Shown: positions 1 through 8,708, counted from the first letter of the stretch. The stretch is 45,013 nt of DNA from Flavobacteriales bacterium (GCA_947447955.1 CANFLS010000019.1:1-45013), one strand, 5' to 3'. Numbers and translations: made by a program. The notes: generated by a model from the sequence alone, not told the origin.

Positions 1-2072
1 TAAACAAAATCAAAACGCGGTTGGTAATTGTTGCCAGCATAATTTTTGTCGGCGCCCATTTTGATTTTTTTAGCCAAATCATATTTTTCAGCTTGATAAG
101 CCTTCACCATTGAATCGTAAAAATTGGTAATTTCTTTACTTGTAGAATATTTATCGGTATTTTCAATAGCTGCAGCTTGATTCGGATTATCTAGTAATTT
201 CCTGTAAATACTTTGGGGGAATTTAGTTTCAAGTTCAGCCCTCAATCGCTCAGCCTCAGCTACATTATCAACCAATCGATTTAATTTTACCAATTCGTAA
301 AGCGTTTGGGCATGATATTCGGTTTTCGGATAGCGATTTAATAGGAGATTGTAATAATAGATGGCTTGGTTGAAATCTTGTAATCTATTTTGATAAATTT
401 CGGCCGTTTTAAAAATAGCAACTTCCGTTTCTTTTGATTTCTCTTCTTGAGATGAGGGACTTAATGGCAATTGCGCATAAAATCGTTTTTCTTCTTTGGG
501 TACGTCTGCGAATAAAGTAGAATCTATGGCTTCTGTTTTTTTAGCAGATCCAGTTGTGGTTGTTGTATCGTTTGAATTATTTACAATTGCGGATTGTTTT
601 CTTGATGAATATCTCCAAAAATCTTTATTGTCTCTTTTTCCCCAATTTTTAACGAAATCATCTTCTCCTTTTTTTCTATTCAGCATATTGTAGAAAGGGA
701 ATGAGCTATTTGATCCGTTTGCCATACCGTTGTTCATGTCAGGATTGCCTGGAAGTTGATTCATGTTTCCTGGCGGTTTAGGTTGAGGAAGCTTGGCACG
801 GGCTTCTTCACTTTTTTCTCTTTGAATGGCTTCCTTGATTTTTGATTTGCGCCAATCTTTGTCGTTTACCATCCTCACCAATGAGTCGTTGGATTTTATT
901 TTGATTAAATTCTTCAACAAATCTCCAAATATTTCATTTTTGGCAACAATGGCATCAAAGTCTGGATGTTTTTCGTCTAATGATTGGTTTGCCGAATCGT
1001 AGTAAACTCCCGCCAATTCATAAAGTTTTTGGTTATAATAGATATCCCCAATACTTAAAAAAGAGGTTGTTTTTTGGGCCTGATCTTGTTTTGAATGGAT
1101 GGTAGAAATTTTGAATTTCTCAATGGCTTGGTTTGTGCGTTTTGCATTGAGTTCATTTTTACCGAGACGATAATATATTTGGCCCGTGTATTCTATATTT
1201 TTATCGTCTTTTAACATTGACAATAAAATCTGGTTGGCTTTGTAATAGTTTTTTTGTTTAACAGAAAGCAATTCAACACGTGAAATTTGGGCGTTAAATG
1301 CAATTTCGTAAGGAGGGTTAAATCTATAAATTTTGCTGTAATACTTTTCTGCAATTTCGTATTCTTCAATTGATTGAAACGCTTGTCCTAAGGCAAAGAA
1401 CGTGCGGTATTTATCCATCCTATCATGGATAAAGGGCAGTGCTTTCAGCAATAATTCCGAAGATTGTTTGAATTTCTTTTGTTTGTGATAAATATTGGCA
1501 AGGGTAAATTGAGCTTGAGGCAAAAGTTTTTTAGGTAAATCTTTGTTTGCCAAAATAGACTGTGTGGCTGCTTCAGCTTCAATTATTTTCCCATTCAATA
1601 GTAAACCTTTAACCATCCAAAGTTTACTTGTGAATTGAATTTCAGGATCTTTATATTGGGTTGAAACAATATCGAAGATTTCTAGAGCTGCATTTACGTC
1701 GCCTTTGAACAAGTAAGCTTTTCCAATGAGCAGGTATGCATCGTCTACCCATTTACTTTTTGGATGACGGTCAATCATGGTAGAAGCGCGTTTGATAACA
1801 TCATCCATGCTGCTCTGATTTCCTTTTAATGCATCTACGGTGCCATAATTGAAAAGTTCAATTGGTTTGCGGAAATCTTCTTTATATGCTTCTCTGCTAA
1901 GATCAACGGTTTCTAACCATTTCTGTTCAGCATTAAAATATGTATTGTAATGGGCAAGTGTATTATGCCATTGTTTGTAGAACCAGCTTTTTTCATTGCG
2001 GCACGACCATAGACTCAAGCAAAGCAATATGCAAACGCCACGTCCTAACAATTTTTCCTTGCTCTGAATCAT
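1..2072 (-). CDS. sprE: SprE/PorW-like type IX secretion TPR lipoprotein (3' end outside window)
   Basis: An open frame runs leftward from the ATG at 2072 to the window edge, giving about 690 residues without a stop. The N-terminus is a lipoprotein signal: a basic start, a hydrophobic stretch, then SLWSC with the lipid-accepting Cys at residue 24. Right after it comes a Trp- and Tyr-rich stretch (KQWHNTLAHYNTYFNA) that I recognise from SprE/PorW proteins. The rest is a long array of TPR-like helices, interrupted by a low-complexity Pro/Asn/Gly segment (around 430-460) and a run of Thr. SprE/PorW is a periplasmic lipoprotein needed for type IX secretion and gliding. It is divergent from the 2140 gene with a 67-bp gap; I recall the same neighbourhood (bactofilin, atp genes) in Flavobacterium. 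The C-terminus is missing only because of the window. Identification rests on memory of the family, not on a search. Confidence 0.82.
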   Translation of the reverse strand, partial: MIQSKEKLLGRGVCILLCLSLWSCRNEKSWFYKQWHNTLAHYNTYFNAEQKWLETVDLSREAYKEDFRKPIELFNYGTVDALKGNQSSMDDVIKRASTMIDRHPKSKWVDDAYLLIGKAYLFKGDVNAALEIFDIVSTQYKDPEIQFTSKLWMVKGLLLNGKIIEAEAATQSILANKDLPKKLLPQAQFTLANIYHKQKKFKQSSELLLKALPFIHDRMDKYRTFFALGQAFQSIEEYEIAEKYYSKIYRFNPPYEIAFNAQISRVELLSVKQKNYYKANQILLSMLKDDKNIEYTGQIYYRLGKNELNAKRTNQAIEKFKISTIHSKQDQAQKTTSFLSIGDIYYNQKLYELAGVYYDSANQSLDEKHPDFDAIVAKNEIFGDLLKNLIKIKSNDSLVRMVNDKDWRKSKIKEAIQREKSEEARAKLPQPKPPGNMNQLPGNPDMNNGMANGSNSSFPFYNMLNRKKGEDDFVKNWGKRDNKDFWRYSSRKQSAIVNNSNDTTTTTGSAKKTEAIDSTLFADVPKEEKRFYAQLPLSPSSQEEKSKETEVAIFKTAEIYQNRLQDFNQAIYYYNLLLNRYPKTEYHAQTLYELVKLNRLVDNVAEAERLRAELETKFPQSIYRKLLDNPNQAAAIENTDKYSTSKEITNFYDSMVKAYQAEKYDLAKKIKMGADKNYAGNNYQPRFDFV

Positions 2073-2139
2073 TGTGAATTGATATAAAAACGATATTTTC
2101 GTATTTTTATTCCTCAAATTAACAAAATATTCTTTCAAT

Positions 2140-2529
2140 ATGGTTAAAAGAAGTCGCAAAATTATCTCAAATCTTCGGAATAAGTATCGTTTTGTATTAA
2201 TAAATGATACTTCGTTCGCAGAAGTGTTTTCGGTAAGGCTAACACCATTGAACATTTTGATCATTATAAGTTCCTTGTTGTTGGTTTTTGCATTCTTGTT
2301 ATATTTACTATTTGCATTCACAGCCATGAGGCATTTAATTCCCTCAAAAATCAGTGCTGCAGACAAACAAGAGCTGATTGAATTGAATCAAGAAATAGAA
2401 AACTTAAAGCGTCATATTGATGTAACGAATCAAAAGTCGCAGGTAATACAGAATTTATTGAATGGAAACGAGGCAATGTATGATTCAACCTCCGTGCGTC
2501 CCTCAAAAATAGAAAAAGCCGAAAAATAA
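2140..2529 (+). CDS. Short membrane protein resembling the N-terminus of a bactofilin-linked M23 peptidase
   Basis: 129 residues. A basic N-terminus (KRSRK, then NKYRFVLINDTSFAE) leads into one transmembrane helix at about 38-62, and then a coiled-coil-like stretch (KQELIELNQEIENLKRHI, about 76-95). In many Bacteroidota the gene before bactofilin encodes an M23 endopeptidase that starts the same way (KYR.V..ND.., one helix, coiled coil) and then carries the peptidase domain. Here the protein stops after the coiled coil. The DNA between the stop and the bactofilin gene shows no HxxxD or HxH peptidase motif in any frame, so the domain is absent rather than frameshifted. It could be a membrane anchor for bactofilin. 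It starts 67 bp from the divergent sprE-like gene and lies 115 bp before bactofilin. Confidence 0.7.
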   Translation: MVKRSRKIISNLRNKYRFVLINDTSFAEVFSVRLTPLNILIIISSLLLVFAFLLYLLFAFTAMRHLIPSKISAADKQELIELNQEIENLKRHIDVTNQKSQVIQNLLNGNEAMYDSTSVRPSKIEKAEK

Positions 2530-2624
2530 TTCTTTGTAATTTTTGAATTTATATTGCATTTATTCATTGTAAATTGAATAAGCAATTGAAGTTTCATTGT
2601 CTTTCTTTTTTGGAGGGAAAAGGG

Positions 2625-2632
2625 TATCTTTG
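2625..2632 (+). promoter_or_regulatory. Bacteroidota -7 promoter box for bactofilin/atp transcription
   Basis: TATCTTTG matches the TAnnTTTG consensus of Bacteroidota sigma factor promoters perfectly and ends 12 bases before the ATG at 2645. No well-spaced TTG/TTTG -33 element is obvious. Its position argues against the in-frame TTG at 2597 as a start. Confidence 0.55.
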
Positions 2633-2644
2633 TACCTAATTAGT

Positions 2645-3034
2645 ATGCTAGGTAACAATAAAAACAAAGAAAAAATTGTATCTAACAATCAAGGTTTGTT
2701 GAATTTAATTGGTCCAGGTACCGAAATTAAAGGAAACTTGATTTGTGAAGGTGATATTCGCATAGACGGCAAAGTTGAAGGAACAGTAACTGTTGGTCAA
2801 CGTTTGGTTGTTGGCGAAACAGGCATAATCAATGGAAATGTTCAAGCAGCTTATGCAACCATTGCCGGTTCTGTTGTTGGTAATATTCAATCGGCTCAAA
2901 CCACACTATTGCATAGTAAATCTTCAGTAAAGGGAGATATTTACACAAGTCAAATTATCATTGAGTCTGGAGCAAGATTTAATGGTAAATGTGTCATGGA
3001 CAACCTAGTTTCATCAGAAACAATTGAAGCCTGA
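2645..3034 (+). CDS. Bactofilin (polymer-forming cytoskeletal protein)
   Basis: 129 residues from the ATG at 2645. After a short flexible N-terminus (GNNKNKEK), the body is a DUF583 beta-helix with repeating short strands: GTEIKGNLICEGDIRIDGKV, EGTVTVGQRLVVGETG, then further NG/GNV turns up to residue 115. The glycine-rich GxIxGxV rhythm and the length are typical. Bactofilins polymerise without nucleotide on the inner membrane face and scaffold cell-wall enzymes. An in-frame TTG at 2597 would add 16 residues (MSFFFGGKRVS...) but lies upstream of the -7 box at 2625-2632, so I reject it. The 3' end overlaps the next frame by 11 bp, which suggests cotranscription with the atp genes. Confidence 0.93.
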   Translation: MLGNNKNKEKIVSNNQGLLNLIGPGTEIKGNLICEGDIRIDGKVEGTVTVGQRLVVGETGIINGNVQAAYATIAGSVVGNIQSAQTTLLHSKSSVKGDIYTSQIIIESGARFNGKCVMDNLVSSETIEA

Positions 3035-3269
3035 GCAAAATAAAATAGAAAACACGCGTGGTTTTTTAAAATACACATCTATGGCATTTCAAATGATAGC
3101 AACTATTTTGGTGTTTTTGTTTTTAGGCAAATTCTTAGATGGTCGTTTTACGGAATCAACAAGTTTAAACGGCAATCATCACAAGGCGTTTCCAATTTTC
3201 ACATTTGCCGGTTCAATTTTAGGCGTTGCAGCAAGTTTATATCTAATTTTAAAAACATTAAAAAAATGA
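3024..3269 (+). CDS. atpZ: AtpZ/AtpI-family membrane protein
   Basis: 81 residues with two transmembrane helices (about 20-40 and 56-78). The first contains FLGKFLDGRF, a form of the G-(K/R)-x-LD motif after helix 1 in AtpZ/AtpI-like proteins encoded before atpB. These small proteins help Fo assembly or ion supply. The only sensible start is a TTG at 3024, inside the last codons of bactofilin; the first in-frame ATG (3081) would cut into helix 1. The stop overlaps the next start in an ATGA arrangement. Function is inferred from position and the LD motif. Confidence 0.75.
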   Translation: MKPEQNKIENTRGFLKYTSMAFQMIATILVFLFLGKFLDGRFTESTSLNGNHHKAFPIFTFAGSILGVAASLYLILKTLKK

Positions 3270-3664
3270 AAATTTATAGCATAAAAATGGCGTTTGTATT
3301 TGTTGCCATTGTGGGAAGTACTTATATGGGATCTATGTTTTCAAATCTCAAATTGGGAAATAGTATCTACTTTGCTGCATTTTTTCAGCTTTGTGTTTTC
3401 TTATTATTGAACTACTATGTAACGGTTGGACATAAAAAAAGTGGAAATTCACAAATTCGCAGAATAATGATTGCATCTATGTTGAGAATGTTTGTGATAC
3501 TTATCTTTTTAATTATTACCATGTTAAATCAACCAAAAGCGAACATTCCGTGGACCATTGCTTACGGATTATATTTTCTTTTATTTTTAATCTTTGATAT
3601 TTCTAAAAATCATACTAACTTGCGCCCCGATTTGAAAGCCCCTGATGAAAACGGAAATAACTGA
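3266..3664 (+). CDS. Small polytopic membrane protein of the atp operon (AtpI/UncI-like position)
   Basis: 132 residues with four predicted transmembrane segments (about 5-25, 32-52, 68-88, 92-110) and a polar tail (RPDLKAPDENGNN). Its ATG overlaps the atpZ stop by four bases and its 3' end lies just before or inside atpB, so it is translated as part of the operon. The number of helices and the position match the AtpI/UncI slot of bacterial atp operons, but I see no residue motif that secures the assignment. In related Bacteroidota this slot holds a poorly conserved hypothetical protein. A role in Fo assembly is inference. Confidence 0.6.
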   Translation: MKIYSIKMAFVFVAIVGSTYMGSMFSNLKLGNSIYFAAFFQLCVFLLLNYYVTVGHKKSGNSQIRRIMIASMLRMFVILIFLIITMLNQPKANIPWTIAYGLYFLLFLIFDISKNHTNLRPDLKAPDENGNN

Positions 3665-3686
3665 TAATCAATTGTTTTTTAAAAAT

Positions 3687-4814
3687 ATGTCATTCGTAAA
3701 AGTATCATTACTCACCATTTTAACAACAGTTTTTGCTGTTTCGGCTTCCGCCAACACGGAAAATGAACATGTTGCAGTTGCCGAGCAGTCTTCAGAAATG
3801 AACCACGAAAATGCTACTAAAAGCGTGGAAGGAACTGAAAATCACGGTGATTCACATGAAAAGGCTGGTAAATTTGATCCAGGTAAGATGATTATGGAAC
3901 ATATTGCAGATGCGCATGATTGGCATTTGTGGGGTGAGGGACATGATGCAGTATCTATTTCTCTTCCAGTAATCGTTTATACAAAATCAAAAGGTATTAC
4001 TACTTTTAGCTCTTCTAGGTTTGAACATGGTCATGCTGCTTATGAAGGATTTAAATTAGATCATGAGGGACACATTGTATGGGCTGATGAAGCTAACGTA
4101 GAAAAAATTTATGATATTTCTTTGAGCAAAAATGTAGTAGCGATGCTTATTGCAGTATTAACTCTTTGTATTATCATTATTACCATGGCAAATTCTTATG
4201 TGAAACGCAAAGGAAAAGCGCCAAAAGGAATACATAATCTAATTGAGCCTTTAATTATCTTCATTAGAGATGATGTTGCTAAACCATCAATCGGTAACAA
4301 AACAGACAAGTTTATGCCGTTGTTGCTTACTGTGTTCTTTTTTATCTTTATCAATAACGTTTTTGGCTTAATTCCTATTTTTCCAGGTGGAGCCAATGTT
4401 ACAGGAAATATTGCAGTTACCATGGTATTGGCAATTGTTATTTTCTTAACAGTGAACTTAAACGGAAATAAATACTATTGGAAACATATCTTTATGCCTG
4501 ATGTTCCAGTTTGGATGTATGTAATTATCATTCCAATTGAAATCTTGGGTGTTGTATTGAAACCATTCGTATTGATGTTGCGTTTGTTCGCAAACATTAC
4601 TGCAGGACATATTATTATCTTAGGATTCTTCAGTTTGATTTTTATCTTCGGGGCAATGAGTCCAGCAGGTGGAATTGGAGTAAGTCCTTTGAGCGTTGCA
4701 TTTACTGTATTTATGGGATTGTTAGAAATGCTAGTTGCATTTTTACAAGCCTTTGTATTCACGTTGTTATCTGCTATCTACATTGGAATGGCAGTTGAAG
4801 AACATCACCACTAA
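3687..4814 (+). CDS. atpB: ATP synthase Fo subunit a
   Basis: 375 residues from the ATG at 3687. An N-terminal signal peptide (SFVKVSLLTILTTVFAVSASA) is followed by an extra periplasmic region of about 130 residues rich in His, Glu and Asp, as in Bacteroidota AtpB. The membrane part holds five or six helices. The essential Arg lies in LKPFVLMLRLFANITAGH, the classic subunit a helix (RLFANxxAGH). The C-terminus ends in EEHHH. Subunit a forms the proton half-channels against the c-ring. An in-frame ATG at 3645 would put 14 polar residues before the signal peptide and overlap the previous gene by 20 bp, so 3687 is preferred but not certain. The His-rich leader might bind metal; that is speculation. 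Confidence 0.95.
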   Translation: MSFVKVSLLTILTTVFAVSASANTENEHVAVAEQSSEMNHENATKSVEGTENHGDSHEKAGKFDPGKMIMEHIADAHDWHLWGEGHDAVSISLPVIVYTKSKGITTFSSSRFEHGHAAYEGFKLDHEGHIVWADEANVEKIYDISLSKNVVAMLIAVLTLCIIIITMANSYVKRKGKAPKGIHNLIEPLIIFIRDDVAKPSIGNKTDKFMPLLLTVFFFIFINNVFGLIPIFPGGANVTGNIAVTMVLAIVIFLTVNLNGNKYYWKHIFMPDVPVWMYVIIIPIEILGVVLKPFVLMLRLFANITAGHIIILGFFSLIFIFGAMSPAGGIGVSPLSVAFTVFMGLLEMLVAFLQAFVFTLLSAIYIGMAVEEHHH

Positions 4815-4851
4815 AAATTAAACAATCTAACCAAAAAAAAAATCTATAATT

Positions 4852-5112
4852 ATGAGTTTAATGAACACTCTTCTACAAGCAGCTGATTTAGCAGCAGCTT
4901 ACAGCAAAATGGGTGCCGCTATCGGCGCTGGATTAGCAGCTATCGGAGCTGGTATGGGTATTGGACGTATTGGTGGAAGCGCCATGGAATCTATTGCTCG
5001 TCAACCAGAATCAGTAGGCGACATTCGTGCAAATATGATTGTAGCAGCAGCCCTTATTGAAGGTGCTGTTTTCTTCGCAATCGTTGTTTGTTTGTTGATT
5101 CTTTTCTTGTAA
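4852..5112 (+). CDS. atpE: ATP synthase Fo subunit c
   Basis: 86 residues, two helices joined by the polar loop ARQPES. Helix 1 has the small-residue Gly/Ala repeat (GAAIGAGLAAIGAGMGIG). Helix 2 carries the ion-binding carboxylate in AALIEGAVFF. The Gln and the ES/T pair of sodium-type c subunits are absent, so proton coupling is expected. It lies 37 bp after atpB and is directly followed by a strong hairpin with a T-run before atpF. Confidence 0.97.
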   Translation: MSLMNTLLQAADLAAAYSKMGAAIGAGLAAIGAGMGIGRIGGSAMESIARQPESVGDIRANMIVAAALIEGAVFFAIVVCLLILFL

Positions 5113-5121
5113 GTAAATCTC

Positions 5122-5150
5122 AGGGACCAATTTCGGTTGGTCCCTTTTTT
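5122..5150 (+). terminator. Terminator-like hairpin between atpE and atpF
   Basis: A perfect 9-bp stem (AGGGACCAA / TTGGTCCCT) with a six-base loop is followed by six T's. It sits 9 bp after the atpE stop and 28 bp before the atpF start. It has the form of an intrinsic terminator but lies inside a polycistronic operon. Partial termination, or 3'-end protection of a processed atpE message, would raise subunit c above the other subunits. Confidence 0.75.
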
Positions 5151-5178
5151 CTTAAACAAAAAAAACAAAACCAAACCA

Positions 5179-5688
5179 ATGGGATTAGTAACACCAGCAA
5201 TAGGATTAGTATTTTGGATGCTTGTAACATTTACATTGTTACTTGTTATCTTGAAAAAATTTGCTTGGAAGCCAATTTTAAGTTCTATCAAAGAACGCGA
5301 AGAGACAATCGAAAACGCATTGTTGCAGGCTGAAAGAGCAAAAGAAGATATGGCACGTTTACAAGGCGAAAATTTGGCGCTATTGGCTGAAGCCCGTCAA
5401 GAACGTGATTTAATGATGCGCGAAGCAAAAGAAATCAAAGAAAAAATCATTAGCGATGCCAAAGGTTTGGCTGATGAAGAAGCTAAGAAATTGATTGCAC
5501 GTGCAAACGACGAAATTAACAAACAGAAATTTGCAGCAATGGCAGAATTGAAAAAAGAAGTAGCTAGTTTTTCAGTACAAATTGCAGAGAAATTGGTTGC
5601 GGCTAAATTGGAAGACAATGCAGCTCAACAAGCTTTGATTGCAAATCACCTTTCTGATTTGACCAATAATCCATCTGCAACAGCTTAA
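5179..5688 (+). CDS. atpF: ATP synthase Fo subunit b
   Basis: 169 residues: an N-terminal membrane helix (about 8-30, GLVFWMLVTFTLLLVILKKF) followed by a long charged coiled coil (REREETIENALLQAERAKED and onward), the standard b-subunit design of the peripheral stalk. KPILSSIKERE just after the membrane is the family signature. The ATG at 5179 is chosen because upstream in-frame starts (such as the TTG at 5137) lie within the hairpin and would encode a nonsense leader. It is followed by atpH after 3 bp. Confidence 0.96.
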   Translation: MGLVTPAIGLVFWMLVTFTLLLVILKKFAWKPILSSIKEREETIENALLQAERAKEDMARLQGENLALLAEARQERDLMMREAKEIKEKIISDAKGLADEEAKKLIARANDEINKQKFAAMAELKKEVASFSVQIAEKLVAAKLEDNAAQQALIANHLSDLTNNPSATA

Positions 5689-5691
5689 ACT

Positions 5692-6231
5692 ATGTCAGAT
5701 TTTCGCATAGCATCCCGATACGCAAAAGCACTATTTGATAGGGCTGTTGAAACTTCATCATTAGATGTTGTGAAAAACGATATTGATCATTTAAAAGTAT
5801 TGGTAGCGGAAAGCAGAGAATTCGTGCTTTTCTTACAAAGTCCTTTATACAAAAAAAGTAGCAAACAAGATGCATTAAAGAAATTATTTGCTTCAGCAAA
5901 TGAATTAACTTTAAATGTATTTTTGTTAATGGCAGAGAAACATCGTGAATCGATGATTCCTGAAATGGGTGTTGCATTTTTAAGAATGTATAATAACCAT
6001 AATCAAATTGTTGAAGTTACTGTTGAATCAGCGGTAGCACTAGACAGCAAAACAATTGGGGATATTGAAGCTTATGTAATGGCGCAGTCAAATGCCAAAA
6101 CTATTCAATTAACTCAAAACATTAATCCATCATTAATTGGTGGTTTAACAATTGAATTTGGCGGTAAAATTTATGATAATACCGTATCTAACCAACTAAG
6201 AAAAATTAAAAAAGAACTTCAATTAGCATAA
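5692..6231 (+). CDS. atpH: ATP synthase F1 subunit delta
   Basis: 179 residues, normal for the OSCP/delta family. N-terminal helical bundle (SRYAKALFDRAVE, about 8-20) and the C-terminal family signature IGGLTIEFGGKIYDNTVSNQ (about 150-169). It links F1 to the b-subunit stalk. The gene begins 3 bp after atpF and ends 6 bp before atpA. Confidence 0.96.
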   Translation: MSDFRIASRYAKALFDRAVETSSLDVVKNDIDHLKVLVAESREFVLFLQSPLYKKSSKQDALKKLFASANELTLNVFLLMAEKHRESMIPEMGVAFLRMYNNHNQIVEVTVESAVALDSKTIGDIEAYVMAQSNAKTIQLTQNINPSLIGGLTIEFGGKIYDNTVSNQLRKIKKELQLA

Positions 6232-6237
6232 AACATC

Positions 6238-7818
6238 ATGTCACAAATTAGGCCAGACGAAGTATCCAGCATATTAAAAGACCAAATTTCTGGTTTTAAT
6301 ACAGCTGCGAGTTTAGAAGAAGTAGGTACCGTTCTTCAAGTAGGAGACGGTATTGCTCGTATCTACGGATTATTCAGTGTACAAAGCGGAGAGCTTGTAG
6401 AATTCGAAAATGGTGTTCGCGCCGTTGTATTAAACCTTGAAGAAGATAACGTGGGAGCGGTATTGATGGGTAGCAGCGCCGATATCAAAGAAGGAGATAA
6501 AGTTAAAAGAACCAATAAAATTGCCAGTATCAAAGTTGGTCATGGTATGTTGGGTCGTGTTGTTAACGCATTGGGTGAGCCAATTGATGGTAAAGGTCCT
6601 ATTTCAGGTGACCTTTATGAAATGCCACTTGAGCGTAAAGCACCAGGTGTACTTTTCCGTGAACCAGTAAAAGAACCATTACAAACGGGTATCAAAGCAA
6701 TCGATGCAATGATTCCAATTGGACGTGGACAACGTGAGTTGATTATTGGTGACAGACAAACAGGTAAAACTGCAATTGCACTTGATACAATTATTAACCA
6801 AAAAGAATTTTTTGAAGCAGGCAAACCTGTTTATTGTATTTATGTAGCTTGTGGACAAAAAGAATCTACCGTAAAACAAGTTGTGAAATCACTTGAAGAA
6901 AGTGGTGCAATGGCTTATACTGTTGTTGTTTCTGCTCCAGCATCTGCTCCAGCTCCAATTCAATTCTTTTCTCCAATGGCAGGTTGTGCAATTGGTGAAT
7001 ATTTCCGTGACTTAGGTTTGCCAGCATTGGTTGTTTATGACGATTTGTCTAAGCAAGCGGTTGCTTACCGTGAGGTTTCTTTGTTGCTTCGTCGCCCACC
7101 AGGACGTGAAGCATATCCTGGAGATGTATTCTATCTTCATAGCCGCTTACTTGAAAGAGCTTGTAAATTGAATGCGAACGATTCAATTACACAAAACATG
7201 AATGATTTGCCAGCAGATTTACAAGGTAAAGTAAAAGGTGGTGGTTCTTTAACCGCATTGCCAATTATTGAAACTCAAGCTGGTGACGTTTCTGCATATA
7301 TTCCAACTAACGTAATTTCTATTACCGACGGTCAAATTTTCTTGGAGTCTAACTTGTTTAACTCAGGTGTTCGTCCAGCAATTAACGTAGGTATTTCGGT
7401 TTCTCGTGTAGGTGGTAACGCTCAAATTAAATCAATGAAGAAAGTTGCAGGTACTTTGAAACTTGACCAAGCTCAATATCGTGAGTTGGAAGCTTTCTCT
7501 AAATTTGGTTCTGATTTGGATGCTGCTACTAAAACTGTACTTGATAAAGGTTCACGTAACGTAGAAATTTTGAAACAGGCTCAATTTAGCCCAGTTTCAG
7601 TTGAAAAACAAACAGCAATTATTTACTTAGGTACTTCTAATTTATTGAGATCTATTCCAGTAAATAAAATTCGTGAGTTTGAAACTGCATATTTAGATTT
7701 CTTAGAAGCAAAACATAAAGATACCTTGAACGCATTGCGTGCTGGTAAATTTGATGATTCAATTACATCAGTTTTGGCTAAGGCTGGTGCTGAGATTGCT
7801 CAAAATTATACTGCTTAA
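6238..7818 (+). CDS. atpA: ATP synthase F1 subunit alpha
   Basis: 526 residues, close to the usual length. Walker A is GDRQTGKTA at 171-179. Other hallmarks are [15 protein letters not shown] (106-120) and, later, [27 protein letters not shown] and the RVGGNAQ-type segment with the alpha-subunit arginine region. It forms the catalytic hexamer with beta, which is not in this window: Bacteroidota usually keep atpD and atpC elsewhere. Confidence 0.98.
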   Translation: MSQIRPDEVSSILKDQISGFNTAASLEEVGTVLQVGDGIARIYGLFSVQSGELVEFENGVRAVVLNLEEDNVGAVLMGSSADIKEGDKVKRTNKIASIKVGHGMLGRVVNALGEPIDGKGPISGDLYEMPLERKAPGVLFREPVKEPLQTGIKAIDAMIPIGRGQRELIIGDRQTGKTAIALDTIINQKEFFEAGKPVYCIYVACGQKESTVKQVVKSLEESGAMAYTVVVSAPASAPAPIQFFSPMAGCAIGEYFRDLGLPALVVYDDLSKQAVAYREVSLLLRRPPGREAYPGDVFYLHSRLLERACKLNANDSITQNMNDLPADLQGKVKGGGSLTALPIIETQAGDVSAYIPTNVISITDGQIFLESNLFNSGVRPAINVGISVSRVGGNAQIKSMKKVAGTLKLDQAQYRELEAFSKFGSDLDAATKTVLDKGSRNVEILKQAQFSPVSVEKQTAIIYLGTSNLLRSIPVNKIREFETAYLDFLEAKHKDTLNALRAGKFDDSITSVLAKAGAEIAQNYTA

Positions 7819-7826
7819 TATTTGTC

Positions 7827-8708
7827 ATGGCAAATCAGAAGGAAATTAGAGCACGAATTTCATCGACAAGCGGTACACAACAAATTACCAAAGCGATGAA
7901 ATTGGTTTCTGCTACCAAGTTGCGTAAAGCCAGTGAAGCTATCGTTAAAATGCGTCCTTACGCATCTAAGCTTCAAGGCATTATGTCTAATTTGCAAGAT
8001 AGTGCAGACGACGAACGCTTGGCAGTATACTTCAAATCAAGAGAAGTAAAATCTGTTTTCATGATCGTTGTAACCAGTGATCGTGGACTTTGTGGTGCCT
8101 TCAATGCCAATGTGGTTAAACGTGCTAAAAACTTGCTAGATGGTGAATATAGCCATTTGGTAAAAAACAATAAAGTACGCATCATGTGTATTGGTAAAAA
8201 AGGAGCTGAGGGATTAAAGCGTTTGGGATTCGATGTTGATACAACATATATGTCTACCTTGGTTGATATTTCTGCTACATCTGCTTTTGATTTCGGACAA
8301 TTTGCATTGGATCAGTATACTTCTGGAAACTTTGATAAAGTTGAAATCGTGTATAACCAATTCAAGAATGCCGCTACTCAAATTTTAACCAATGAAGTGT
8401 TATTGCCTGTTTCTAACAAGCAATCAAATAACATTGCCAAAACCAATTCAGATTATATTTTTGAACCAAGCAAAGTTGAAATTTTGCAAGATTTGATTCC
8501 ACGTAGTTTGAAAACACATATTTACCGTGCATTTTTAGATTCTTTGGCATCAGAACACGGCGCTAGAATGATATCTATGGATAAGGCAACAGATAACGCA
8601 GGAGAATTGTTGCGTTCGCTTAAATTGGCTTATAACCAAGCACGTCAAGCTGCAATTACCAGAGAAATCTCTGAAATTGTGGGTGGTGTTGCTGCACTAG
8701 AAGGTTAA
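7827..8708 (+). CDS. atpG: ATP synthase F1 subunit gamma
   Basis: 293 residues, standard length. The N-terminus (KEIRARISSTSGTQQITKAM) and the C-terminus (YNQARQAAITREISEIVGGV) are the two conserved coiled-coil helices of the rotor shaft; SDRGLCGAFN is the central family motif. Last gene of the atp cluster, 8 bp after atpA, followed by a strong terminator. Confidence 0.98.
   Translation: MANQKEIRARISSTSGTQQITKAMKLVSATKLRKASEAIVKMRPYASKLQGIMSNLQDSADDERLAVYFKSREVKSVFMIVVTSDRGLCGAFNANVVKRAKNLLDGEYSHLVKNNKVRIMCIGKKGAEGLKRLGFDVDTTYMSTLVDISATSAFDFGQFALDQYTSGNFDKVEIVYNQFKNAATQILTNEVLLPVSNKQSNNIAKTNSDYIFEPSKVEILQDLIPRSLKTHIYRAFLDSLASEHGARMISMDKATDNAGELLRSLKLAYNQARQAAITREISEIVGGVAALEG

Noticed and set aside
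496..693. Plus-strand frame inside the SprE-like gene
   Set aside because: Lies entirely antisense to a well-supported coding region and has no domain or promoter.
2597..2644. Longer bactofilin start at an in-frame TTG
   Set aside because: It lies upstream of the exact -7 box (2625-2632) and the extra residues do not resemble bactofilin.
2530..2644. Frameshifted M23 peptidase domain after the 2140 gene
   Set aside because: No peptidase motifs in any frame and only 115 bp before bactofilin.
4852..5112. Sodium-dependent c-ring
   Set aside because: The Gln in helix 1 and the Glu-Ser/Thr pair in helix 2 typical of sodium c subunits are missing.
5137..5178. Longer atpF start at a TTG
   Set aside because: The TTG is in the 3' arm of the hairpin; the encoded leader is low-complexity and the ATG at 5179 gives the normal b-subunit N-terminus.
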